From positions 1 through 36,702 of IMG/VR virus record IMGVR_UViG_3300028415_000011: a stretch of 36,702 bases of DNA; one strand, given 5' to 3'. Each line of letters opens with the position of its first letter. Positions within the stretch are counted from its first letter, which is position 1. Under the pieces are notes generated by a model. The model saw only the letters and a list, made by a program, of their open reading frames with translations, ran no database searches and was not told where the DNA came from. This stretch comes from a virus. The position numbers and the translations under genes are program-made. Below, piece after piece: positions 15,283 through 22,960 of the stretch.

Positions 15283-16407
15283 ATGGAAGAAAAGGTTTTA
15301 AGATATGCAAGAATTGCTCTTGAAGATGAATATGGGGCTAAAGTAGATGCAACCACTGATGAAGAACAATTTATAGATATAGATATTGCCAGTGCTGGTT
15401 TAGATGCACCTAGCGACCCTGTATTGAGATATGAGGGTGGATTAAGTAGAAGTGTTCATACTAGCAGACCAGGTGCTTATATACCAGAAGGTGATTTAGA
15501 GTATGCTTTTGATATTCATACAATAGCACATTTACTCTATCTTGCTTTAGGTAATATTAATCAAACCAATGCAGGAACAATGACAATTACTTCTGACCCA
15601 GAAGGGGATTATGTTGATGGTAGCACAGAGGACGAATTATTTGTGCACGAGTTTACACCAACAAGACACTCACTAACATTACCTAGTGCAACAATTAATG
15701 TAGGTAAAGACCACTTTGAGCAGGTTTTTCAAGGTTGTGTAATCAACAGTTTAAGTTTTGAATTAGATGATGATTTTGCTTTTGTGACTATTGATGTTTC
15801 AGCACAAAAAGACAGTAAAGAATCAATACAAGCTATTGAGGATTTACATTTATCAACAGCCTACCCTGTTGCTTTTTATGAAACAGCAGTACAGATTGGG
15901 GTTAAGGGTGGAGAGCAAACACAGGTATTTGAAGTAGAAAGTCTATCCTTAGAGATTACTAATAACATTGATGCTGATGTGGGTGTTGTTTTAGGTAGCA
16001 GGTATCCTCAGAGAATAGTTGCAGGTGATTTTGAGGTCACAGCATCTATGGATATGGCGTTTGATAGCAGCGAACAGTTAGAGCACTTCTGGGGTGCTGT
16101 AGATGCACCAGATGATGATGCTCAGGATGTTATGAATATTAACTTTATCTTTAGTTCTGCTCCTTATACAACAGAAATAGATGTAGAGAGCACACCAACA
16201 GATGTTGAAATTAGAGGTGCTGAGTTAGACCTGCACTTACCTAATGTTCTATACGAAACAGTTAATATTCAACCTTCTGGTAGAGATAGATTAACCCAGA
16301 CTGTTGATGCTAGAGCATATTATGATGCAGATGCTCAGTATGAAATTATCGCAACATTGAAGAATGATGTTGATTATATCACAGATTTTACAGGTTTCAC
16401 AGCGTAA
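15283..16407 (+). CDS. Major tail tube protein (374 aa)
   Basis: ATG 15283 follows AAAGGGGTG. The protein begins LRYARIALEDEYG and contains the repeated beta segments expected of a tail tube subunit: YEGGLSRSVHTSRPGAYIPEGDLEYAF (split here as YEGGLSRSVHTSRP and AYIPEGDLEYAF), HEFTPTRHSLTLPS and FEVESLSLEITNNI. About half are residues in beta strands, with a two-domain pattern. It precedes the G/GT chaperones and tape measure, as tube genes normally do. At 374 residues it is longer than minimal tube proteins, consistent with an added surface domain. Confidence 0.85.
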   Translation: MEEKVLRYARIALEDEYGAKVDATTDEEQFIDIDIASAGLDAPSDPVLRYEGGLSRSVHTSRPGAYIPEGDLEYAFDIHTIAHLLYLALGNINQTNAGTMTITSDPEGDYVDGSTEDELFVHEFTPTRHSLTLPSATINVGKDHFEQVFQGCVINSLSFELDDDFAFVTIDVSAQKDSKESIQAIEDLHLSTAYPVAFYETAVQIGVKGGEQTQVFEVESLSLEITNNIDADVGVVLGSRYPQRIVAGDFEVTASMDMAFDSSEQLEHFWGAVDAPDDDAQDVMNINFIFSSAPYTTEIDVESTPTDVEIRGAELDLHLPNVLYETVNIQPSGRDRLTQTVDARAYYDADAQYEIIATLKNDVDYITDFTGFTA

Positions 16408-16433
16408 CATAATTAATAAGGAGGAATAAACAA

Positions 16434-16883
16434 ATGGCATTAACTAAACAGGATATTCTAAAATCAGTGGAAGATAGTAAAGAAGTAGAAATTAAATCTT
16501 TAGGTGGAGAAGTGTTGATTAGACCTCTTAGAGATGCAGAATACAGTGAGATACAGGACAAAATTCTTGGTGGGATTAAAGCAACTAAATCTATTGACCC
16601 CTCTAAGTTGAAAGAAGTTAAAAATGCTGATTCAGACAAGGCTAAAACAGAGATGTTACAGAATTTAGGTCTTGATATAGATGTGGCTAAGGTACAAAAA
16701 TTAGAAAAAGAGAGCACATACTTAGCTTGCAAATATGGATTAAGTGTTGGTGACGAAGAATGGTCAATGGAAGATGTAGGAAAATTACCACCAGGAGTTC
16801 CTAAAGAAATATCAGAAGCAGTTTTTGAATATACTGGTGTAGATAAATTGGATGAGGTAAAGAAATTTCGTAGAGGAAAGTAA
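16434..16883 (+). CDS. Tail assembly chaperone G (149 aa)
   Basis: ATG 16434 follows ATAAGGAGG. The product has the pattern of tail assembly chaperones placed between tube and tape measure: SLGGEVLIRPLRDAEYSEI (about 23-41), a long linker and a helical LACKYGLSVGDEEW segment. Near its end, the frame +1 is open and continues as a second coding region to 17115 without a well-spaced start. The protein should therefore exist as G and, after frameshifting, as a longer GT fusion. G coats the tape measure, and the T part recruits tube subunits. Confidence 0.85.
   Translation: MALTKQDILKSVEDSKEVEIKSLGGEVLIRPLRDAEYSEIQDKILGGIKATKSIDPSKLKEVKNADSDKAKTEMLQNLGLDIDVAKVQKLEKESTYLACKYGLSVGDEEWSMEDVGKLPPGVPKEISEAVFEYTGVDKLDEVKKFRRGK
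16866..16869 (+). promoter_or_regulatory. Probable programmed +1 frameshift site (TTT_C)
   Basis: The only stretch where the zero frame and the +1 frame are both open is between the +1-frame TAA near 16860 and the zero-frame TAA at 16881. It contains AAG AAA TTT CGT AGA. A tRNA-Phe on TTT can re-pair with TTC after slipping +1. The next codon CGT is rare here, where AGA dominates, which would stall the ribosome. GAGG lies 8 nt upstream. Confidence 0.6.
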
Positions 16884-17115
16884 TTCCCTATATTACAGAC
16901 TGCATGAAAAAGGATATTCCTTTGGGGAGATGAAAGATTTAACTCCCCTCCAAATGCAGTATTTGGTGATCTCAATTAATAAAGAAGCAGAAGAAATGGA
17001 GAATGAGAAAAATAATTTTGATAGTGGTAATATGAGAAAAGGTAAAACACCAAATATAGCAAAAAAGGGAATAAGAAATCAAATGAAGGAAAAAATAAAA
17101 CAAAGGGGGCAGTAA
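16870..17115 (+). CDS. Tail assembly chaperone T region (frameshifted part of GT, 81 aa)
   Basis: In the +1 frame after TTT_C the reading runs VEESNSLYYRLHEKGYSFGEM and on through LTPLQMQYLVISINKEAEEM to TAA 17113. YYRLHEKGYSFGEM..LTPLQM resembles the T domains that follow G proteins in many siphophages. ATG 16930 within it has GGGGAG directly adjacent, too close for good initiation, so the region is probably made only as a GT fusion of about 226 residues. It ends one base before the tape measure ATG. The C-terminal half is Lys-rich and low in complexity. Confidence 0.65.
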   Translation, partial: VEESNSLYYRLHEKGYSFGEMKDLTPLQMQYLVISINKEAEEMENEKNNFDSGNMRKGKTPNIAKKGIRNQMKEKIKQRGQ

Positions 17116-17116
17116 G

Positions 17117-20100
17117 ATGTCCAGAGCAGTCGATATTTTAATAAATGGAGTTGATAACTTCTCAAAGACAGCAGAAGATGCTGAAAAATCAGGACAGCAG
17201 TTGGCTAAAGAACTGGATAGTGCCTTTAATAAAGTAGCACTAGCAGTCTTAGGGGCAACTACTGCCCTTGAAGTTATGAACAGAGAACAAAGAGGAATGA
17301 GAGAAACCTTAGAAAGAACTGCTTATTTTTTAGATACAAATTCAGAAAGTTTAAGAGAGTTAGCAGTTAATATTGCTAATGTTACTAGACCAACCAGTGA
17401 TGTTGTAAAAGGTTTTAGAGCATTAATGCAGAGAGGTATTCAAAATGAAGAACATCTGGCAAGACTTGCTATTCAGTATGACACTTTAGCAGATGCTATG
17501 GGTGAAAATATGTTACCTGTTCTTGAGCAGGTAATCCCTATGTTTGCTGCTTTTGGTGACAATGCTGGTGGTGTTGAGAGATATGGAGATAAATTAGTAC
17601 ATACTTTTGAAGCAACCTCTCTTGAATTAGCAGATTTTAACAGAGTAATGAGAAGATCAAGAATATATTTAACCAATATGGGCTTAACTATGGATGATGC
17701 TATAGCAGTGCTATATGGTTTAGGTGAAAGTTCTAAGAACTCTGCTCAGGCTATGTACACTCTACAGAGAGCAGCAAGAAGGGCAGATGGGGATTTTGAT
17801 AAGTTCCTAGAGATAGCAGGATTAACCAAAGAAGAATTAGGCGAATATAAAGAGATACTAGAAGACACAGAAGGAACAATGAATGATTTTGCCGATATTC
17901 ATGCAGACAGCTATACCCCAATACAAAAATTATTGAGTATTGTAGAAAGATTAAAATTAAGATATGGAGAAACAATAGAGACTTTAGGATCATTAATGAC
18001 AGTGATTGGTGTAGTTGTTGGGGGTATATGGGTTTTATCAACATTAACTAACAGTCTAGCAACTAATGTGTGGTTAGCACATAAAGCCTTTGTAGCTTTA
18101 GCAGGTCTTATGTCAACTTCTTTAGCAGTTGTTCTTGGGTGGACAGCAGGTATTATTGCTCTAGTAGGAGGATTCACTTATCTTGCTGAAACAATGACTG
18201 ATGATATAGCAGTAATGGAAAGAAGTATGGAGAGATTAGAAGGTACAATAGATTCAGTCTCTAAAATAATAGCTGGTGAATTAGGGGACAGTTGGGAAAG
18301 TATAGCAGATGTGCCCGAACAAGTTATTGATCAATGGGAAGATAACATTAAAAAAGGTTTAGATATTGATGTGGATATAAGAGAAAATTTTGATACTTTT
18401 GAGAGTTTAAAATCATTTTTAGAGCAGGGTGTTGCTGATTTAGAAATAGAGATAATGAACACTGATGATGTTGGAGGAGTTATATCACAAGCAATCACCA
18501 GTGGTTTAGAAAAAGTTAAACCTGCTGTATATAATGCAATTAATGGTTTAGAGGAATGGTTGTTTGATTCCTTAGAAGCTATGGATTTTGAAGCCTTTGA
18601 TGGAAAAATGGGTGAGTTGCTAGATGGGTTAGGCATAGAAACAACCCTGACTGTTGGGTTGACAGTGGAAGATATAGACAAAATATTATCAGAGGTAGAG
18701 AGAAAACTAAAAAATGTAGATGAGCAACTTGAAGCAGGTCTGTTAGGTAGTCAATTTGAGGTTCTTCAAGGATATGCAGAAGCAACTAAGTCTGGATTAG
18801 AGGAACTACTTAATGGTGGTTTAGAACCTACTTCTGAGGAAGTGCAGAAACTATTTAATGATTTTGTTGAGTTCACTTCTCAAATGAATAATGGAGCAGA
18901 AAAAGCAGAATATATGAACGAAGCATTTATTGGTTTATTAGATAGTGGTATTACACCCAATACTAAAGGGTATGATAAACTAAAACAAGCTGTAATAGCT
19001 GCTAACAATGCTATAGATAATTCAGAACCAGACGAACAGATTAAAAAAAGAGATGAGATAATCAAAGCATACCAACAAGAAATCCAAAATATAGAAATGT
19101 TAGCAGATAAAAAAGAAGAATTAGGGCAGGAATATGATGAAGAAGGCGAAAAACTAAAAGTCTATGAAAATGCCCTTAAACAGTTAATGCCTTTATATGG
19201 TGTGTCTGAACAGCAAATAGAGAAACTAATGAGTTCAATAGAAGAATTAACAGAGGAAGAAGAAACTCTAGTACAATCAATGCAGAAAGCTAGAACAGAA
19301 ATAGCACTGCTAACTAAACTAGATAATGAACTAGGTGATAGTTTAGATTTAACAAGTGATAGAACTTCAACAGCACAAAGTGCTATAGATAAGTTAACAG
19401 AAGCATGGATTGCTGGTGATATAACTATAGAAGAATTTAAAAAAGAGGTTAAATACTTTAATGATATACTAGATTCTCCTAAGGTAGATAGTTATGCTGA
19501 TAGCATTGAAGAATTAAATACTCAACTTAGAAACATTAACGAAATGGAAAAAGTTGGAGTATTAGATGAAGCAGAAGCAGATCAAAGAAGATTAAATAAT
19601 GTAAATAGACAAATGGAATTAATGGTAAATAACCAGGAGCATATAAATGAAGAAACAGGAAAAGTAACACAGGAATTTAAAAATTTATTATTAGAAGCAG
19701 AACTTTTAGAAGAAAGTTTGGGTAAGTCAGAGGGTCAAACAAAAGAAATGGAACATGGTTGGCGTAGAGTGTTAGATGTAATAAGTAATAATGTAAGTGC
19801 CGTTGGTGCTTTTAGAGATATGATGGCAAACATGAATGATGTAGATTTTAGTCTTAGTGACATAAAACTACCAGAAGGAATGGATTTAGGGATTAATTTT
19901 GGAGGAATAGGCGAAAAGGTGGGAAATGTGTTCTCTGATATTAGTAGTAAATTAGGTTCTTTTATTGGTGAAGCTGGTGTGTTTCTAAGTGTTATAATGC
20001 CTATGCTTGAACAATCAAAGCATTTTGACAAGGTAATGGGAACATTAGCCAGGATAATGGAGCCAGTTGTAGAGATCTTTGGTCTTATCTTAGAAGCATT

Positions 20101-20731
20101 GTACCCTTATATTAGAGTAATAGAAATGGTGTTAGTACCACTTTTAAAATTACAAGCTATGATACTTGAAACATTAATCTTGCCCGTTTTCAAAGCATTA
20201 TTCCCTGTTATTAAGTTATTTGGCGTTGTTATTCTAAGTGTGGGAGAACTTATTGCTAATGTAGTAGGTATCTTTTCTCATAGAGCACGAGAGGTAGCAG
20301 ATGAAATGGGCAAGGCAAGGCGAGATTTAATGGATTTATCATGGGATGACCTACAAGATGAACTTAAAGACACAGAAAGTGGAATGAGTAAAGTTAATGA
20401 AGAATTACATAATATCCCTAGTGGCTTTAAATTGAACTTAGAAAGATTTAGAGCAACAGCAGAAGAAATACCAGAGAGATTGAGTTCTAGTAGCACTGTG
20501 AGCAGTTTAAGTTCTAGTGATGCAAGTAGCAATAGAGTATCTGCCCAGAGTATTCAATCTGAAACTAATGATAACAGGCAAACTAACCATTATTACTATT
20601 ATACATTTGAAGATGTGGACATAATGTCTGATGATCCAGAAGAAGTTTGGAGAGAATTAAAGAGAATAATGAAAAGAGAAAACTATGAAAAGACAGGAAC
20701 AACATTAAGACGAGATAATAGATATGCTTAA
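17117..20731 (+). CDS. Tail tape measure protein (1204 aa)
   Basis: ATG 17117 follows AAAGGGGGC. It is the longest ORF, directly after the chaperones. The N-terminal 260 residues resemble the TMP core domain (FRALMQRGIQNEEHLARL and MRRSRIYLTNMGLTMDDAI regions). Hydrophobic segments at about 288-355 (TVIGVVVGGIWVLSTL, TAGIIALVGGFTYL) and about 1000-1065 would enter the host membrane. Long helical coiled-coil stretches (about 540-880) act as the ruler. By the usual rule of roughly 1.5 angstrom per residue, the tail would be near 180 nm. The C-terminus has a Ser-rich region and a short NHYYYYTFEDVD segment typical of phage TMP ends. Confidence 0.95.
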   Translation: MSRAVDILINGVDNFSKTAEDAEKSGQQLAKELDSAFNKVALAVLGATTALEVMNREQRGMRETLERTAYFLDTNSESLRELAVNIANVTRPTSDVVKGFRALMQRGIQNEEHLARLAIQYDTLADAMGENMLPVLEQVIPMFAAFGDNAGGVERYGDKLVHTFEATSLELADFNRVMRRSRIYLTNMGLTMDDAIAVLYGLGESSKNSAQAMYTLQRAARRADGDFDKFLEIAGLTKEELGEYKEILEDTEGTMNDFADIHADSYTPIQKLLSIVERLKLRYGETIETLGSLMTVIGVVVGGIWVLSTLTNSLATNVWLAHKAFVALAGLMSTSLAVVLGWTAGIIALVGGFTYLAETMTDDIAVMERSMERLEGTIDSVSKIIAGELGDSWESIADVPEQVIDQWEDNIKKGLDIDVDIRENFDTFESLKSFLEQGVADLEIEIMNTDDVGGVISQAITSGLEKVKPAVYNAINGLEEWLFDSLEAMDFEAFDGKMGELLDGLGIETTLTVGLTVEDIDKILSEVERKLKNVDEQLEAGLLGSQFEVLQGYAEATKSGLEELLNGGLEPTSEEVQKLFNDFVEFTSQMNNGAEKAEYMNEAFIGLLDSGITPNTKGYDKLKQAVIAANNAIDNSEPDEQIKKRDEIIKAYQQEIQNIEMLADKKEELGQEYDEEGEKLKVYENALKQLMPLYGVSEQQIEKLMSSIEELTEEEETLVQSMQKARTEIALLTKLDNELGDSLDLTSDRTSTAQSAIDKLTEAWIAGDITIEEFKKEVKYFNDILDSPKVDSYADSIEELNTQLRNINEMEKVGVLDEAEADQRRLNNVNRQMELMVNNQEHINEETGKVTQEFKNLLLEAELLEESLGKSEGQTKEMEHGWRRVLDVISNNVSAVGAFRDMMANMNDVDFSLSDIKLPEGMDLGINFGGIGEKVGNVFSDISSKLGSFIGEAGVFLSVIMPMLEQSKHFDKVMGTLARIMEPVVEIFGLILEALYPYIRVIEMVLVPLLKLQAMILETLILPVFKALFPVIKLFGVVILSVGELIANVVGIFSHRAREVADEMGKARRDLMDLSWDDLQDELKDTESGMSKVNEELHNIPSGFKLNLERFRATAEEIPERLSSSSTVSSLSSSDASSNRVSAQSIQSETNDNRQTNHYYYYTFEDVDIMSDDPEEVWRELKRIMKRENYEKTGTTLRRDNRYA

Positions 20732-20733
20732 AA

Positions 20734-20760
20734 GGGTAGGGTAATTCCTGCCCTCTTTTA
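20734..20760 (+). terminator. Intrinsic terminator after the tape measure gene
   Basis: GGGTAGG (20734-20740), loop GTAATT, CCTGCCC (20747-20753) with one G-U pair, then TCTTTTATATT. It is a close relative in sequence of the terminator after the capsid gene. Confidence 0.8.
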
Positions 20761-20782
20761 TATTATATAAGGAGGTGGGTTC

Positions 20783-21061
20783 ATGAAACCAGATAATAGG
20801 AGACCTGCTATATTAGGTGGAAAAGCAAGAAGGGCAAAAGAAATAGATTTAACTATAGTACCAGACGGAGAAACTTATTTAGAATTAGATGAAGTAAGTC
20901 AAGGTATTTATATCGGAACTGGTGGAGATTTAACTGTAACTTTAGAACAAGATGATACTGAGGTTACTTTTGTAGGAGCAAGTGCAGGAATAACACACCC
21001 AATAAAAGCAAAGAGAATACACACATCAACCACAGCAAGTGATATTATTGTTGTATATTAA
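20783..21061 (+). CDS. Small beta-barrel structural protein (92 aa)
   Basis: ATG 20783 follows AAGGAGGTG. The product resembles short phage structural proteins of the type that read 'G.A..IYVGTGGDL.V......V.F.....G...PI.AKRI.T..T.A.DI...Y'. This one has GIYIGTGGDLTVTL (about 42-55), ITHPIKAKRIHTSTTASDIIVVY (here cited in two parts, ITHPIKAKRIHT and TASDIIVVY) at its end. Such proteins form small beta folds on heads or tails. It begins the tail-tip gene block just after the terminator. The precise role is unknown. Confidence 0.65.
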   Translation: MKPDNRRPAILGGKARRAKEIDLTIVPDGETYLELDEVSQGIYIGTGGDLTVTLEQDDTEVTFVGASAGITHPIKAKRIHTSTTASDIIVVY

Positions 21062-21075
21062 AGGTGGTGGAGTAA

Positions 21076-21546
21076 ATGCTTAATATTAATACAATAGATA
21101 TATCAGCAACAGTTGCAAGTTTATTAGAAGAAGAAGGAGACGGGTTAACCTATTCAGAAGATATGCCTATTAATTTTGTTTTTAGTTTAGAGTACGATTC
21201 TATTTTATATACTACTAATTATACTATTTATAATTCTAGTAGTGCTCTACAAGATGGGGTTAATATTTATTATACAGATCATACAGGCACACAACAATCA
21301 GATATAACAGATGTAAATGGGGAAGCCAGTTTAGATAATTTCAGAGAAGGAGAAACCTATATTGTTAAATTTAATTTAAACGGGGATATTACTAGAGTTG
21401 AACAAGTTTATAATGTGGGAGATTTAACTGATGGGATTGCTAATGCAACAATCACATTAATTGAAGGTGGAAGTAATAAAGAAGAAACAGAAACAATGAA
21501 TTTAGATTATATATTTAACTTAGAATACGAGGAGGTAGTTATTTAA
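21076..21546 (+). CDS. Ig-like tail module protein (156 aa)
   Basis: ATG 21076 follows AAAGGTGGTG. The centre (about 40-100) is a carboxypeptidase-regulatory/Ig-like module: a lead-in strand FSLEYDSILYTTNYTI, then ALQDGVNIYYTDHTG, DVNGEASLDNFREGETYIVKF. This is nearly the same design as a module in the 1050-aa protein (GCNIYYTNHRND and PSGQATLSDFRADENYTVYF). After TLIEGG it ends with FNLEYEEVVI, a second copy of the LEY lead-in without its module. Such domains mediate adhesion to sugars or protein surfaces on virions. The stop overlaps the next start by one base. Confidence 0.65.
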   Translation: MLNINTIDISATVASLLEEEGDGLTYSEDMPINFVFSLEYDSILYTTNYTIYNSSSALQDGVNIYYTDHTGTQQSDITDVNGEASLDNFREGETYIVKFNLNGDITRVEQVYNVGDLTDGIANATITLIEGGSNKEETETMNLDYIFNLEYEEVVI

Positions 21547-22946
21547 TGAAGATAAAACAAAAAGTAGGAATATCAGGTAGAGTTGATATAGAAAAGTATA
21601 ATACTAGAACAGGTGAACTTGTAGAAAAAAGAGAAGGCAAGAACATGCTCCTTAATAGTTACCTAAATGGGTATTTTGAGGAGGGGTACCCACTATTAAG
21701 TTCAGATGTGTTTAGTGCTTGTATGTTAGGGGATAGCAATACAGCAGTAGCAAGAACTCAAACAGGGGTACAGGGATCAACACTTGCTAGTAAAGCATCT
21801 AAAGCTGTGGACACTAGTTTGATTGCTCTTATGAATCGGGGTTGGGACACTAAAAATACTTTCACAGGCCATGGTGGTGATGTTTATTCAGTAAACTTCC
21901 ACCCTGACCCAAACAGTAACCTAGCAATAAGTGGAAGTTATGATGACACAGCAAAAATATTTGAATATGACACCACAGCAGGAACAACAACAGAAATGGC
22001 AACTTTCACAGGTCATAATACACGTGTTTATTCAGCAAACTTCCACCCTGACCCAAACAGTAACCTAGCAATAAGTGGAAGTTTTGATGACACAGTAAAA
22101 ATATTTGAATATGACACCACAGCAGGAACAACAACAGAAGTGGCAACTTTCACAGGTCATAATAGTTATGTTTCTTCAGTAAACTTCCACCCTGACCCAA
22201 ACAGTAACCTAGCAATAAGTGGAAGTTGGGATAACACAGTAAAAATATTTGAAATCCTAACTGATAAAAAGAACACTATATCTGCAAACGGTGAGTGGGT
22301 ATTTGAAGCAGGAGAGGGTACAGGAACAATAAGAGAAATATTTTTACAAGCAGATTTTAGTGGTTATCCCCTTTATGGCTCTGACACACCAGTAGCAAGA
22401 AAAGTAATATCACCAGAGATAGTCAAAGATGAATACCACGAAATAATACTAAAATGGACAATAGAGATAACAAAACCAGACTTAGGTTGGTCAGGCACCT
22501 TATCAGATGTTGGTATGAGTGGGGAAAATATCTCATATGAATTGACATTGGGAAACCAATCCTTAGCACAAAACACAGGATTTATAAAACCCCTATCTTG
22601 GAATATTAACCAAAATAATACTGCTGATGTATTCCTAAGAACCTTTGAGATGAATACAGAACCAACAAGTATAGAAGCAACAAAATTAACAGGAGATTAT
22701 TATGAAACACAGATAGACAGAGTTAGCACTTACCAAATACTAAAAACATATACAGCTTCACAATATAAGATAGAGTACCGAGTGACACTAGATGTAGATG
22801 ATAGCAACACAGCTAATATTGGAGGACTAAGGTTAGAGAATGATGGGACAGAATCCTCATTAAGAGTGCTATTTGATCCTAAATTACCTAAGACAGACAC
22901 TTATAGATTACATTTTGACTTTGAATATCAACTAAACCCCAGCTAA
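21546..22946 (+). CDS. Tail protein with three WD40 repeats (466 aa)
   Basis: ATG 21546 follows GAGGAGG and overlaps the previous stop by one base. Residues 1-105 and 240-466 look like one phage tail protein (MKIKQKVGISGRVDIEKYN..., GEWVFEAGEGTGTIREIFL, ILKWTIEITKPD). Between them are three tandem 48-residue WD40 repeats at about 106-236, each with FTGH, FHPDPNSNLAISGS and a [Y/F/W]D[D/N]T[A/V]KIFE end, the WD dipeptide being replaced by FE. The DNA of the repeats is almost identical (144-nt unit from 21861). A closed propeller usually needs more blades, so the three may combine with other subunits or extend differently. Position in the tail-tip block suggests a surface-exposed binding function. 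Confidence 0.75.
   Translation: MKIKQKVGISGRVDIEKYNTRTGELVEKREGKNMLLNSYLNGYFEEGYPLLSSDVFSACMLGDSNTAVARTQTGVQGSTLASKASKAVDTSLIALMNRGWDTKNTFTGHGGDVYSVNFHPDPNSNLAISGSYDDTAKIFEYDTTAGTTTEMATFTGHNTRVYSANFHPDPNSNLAISGSFDDTVKIFEYDTTAGTTTEVATFTGHNSYVSSVNFHPDPNSNLAISGSWDNTVKIFEILTDKKNTISANGEWVFEAGEGTGTIREIFLQADFSGYPLYGSDTPVARKVISPEIVKDEYHEIILKWTIEITKPDLGWSGTLSDVGMSGENISYELTLGNQSLAQNTGFIKPLSWNINQNNTADVFLRTFEMNTEPTSIEATKLTGDYYETQIDRVSTYQILKTYTASQYKIEYRVTLDVDDSNTANIGGLRLENDGTESSLRVLFDPKLPKTDTYRLHFDFEYQLNPS
21861..22253 (+). repeat. Tandem 144-nt repeats encoding WD40 units (2.7 copies)
   Basis: Copies start at 21861, 22005 and 22149; the third stops after 105 nt. The core from AACTTCCACC to GTGGAAGT is identical in all three. 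Differences fall mainly at the codons after TGH (GGD, NTR, NSY) and at Y/F/W in the GSxD turn, plus a few neighbouring sites. The flanks also echo each other (ACTAAAAATACT before, AAAAAGAACACT after). Confidence 0.9.
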
Positions 22947-22960
22947 AGGGGAGGATATAA

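Noticed and set aside
16930-17115. Independent 61-aa gene starting at ATG 16930
   Set aside because: GGGGAG is directly next to the ATG, too close for initiation. The open +1 frame upstream carries typical chaperone T sequence, so a frameshift fusion is the better reading.
21861-22253. CRISPR array or diversity-generating retroelement variable region
   Set aside because: The repeats are contiguous in-frame coding units without spacers. No reverse transcriptase or template repeat is visible, and the differences are not limited to adenines.
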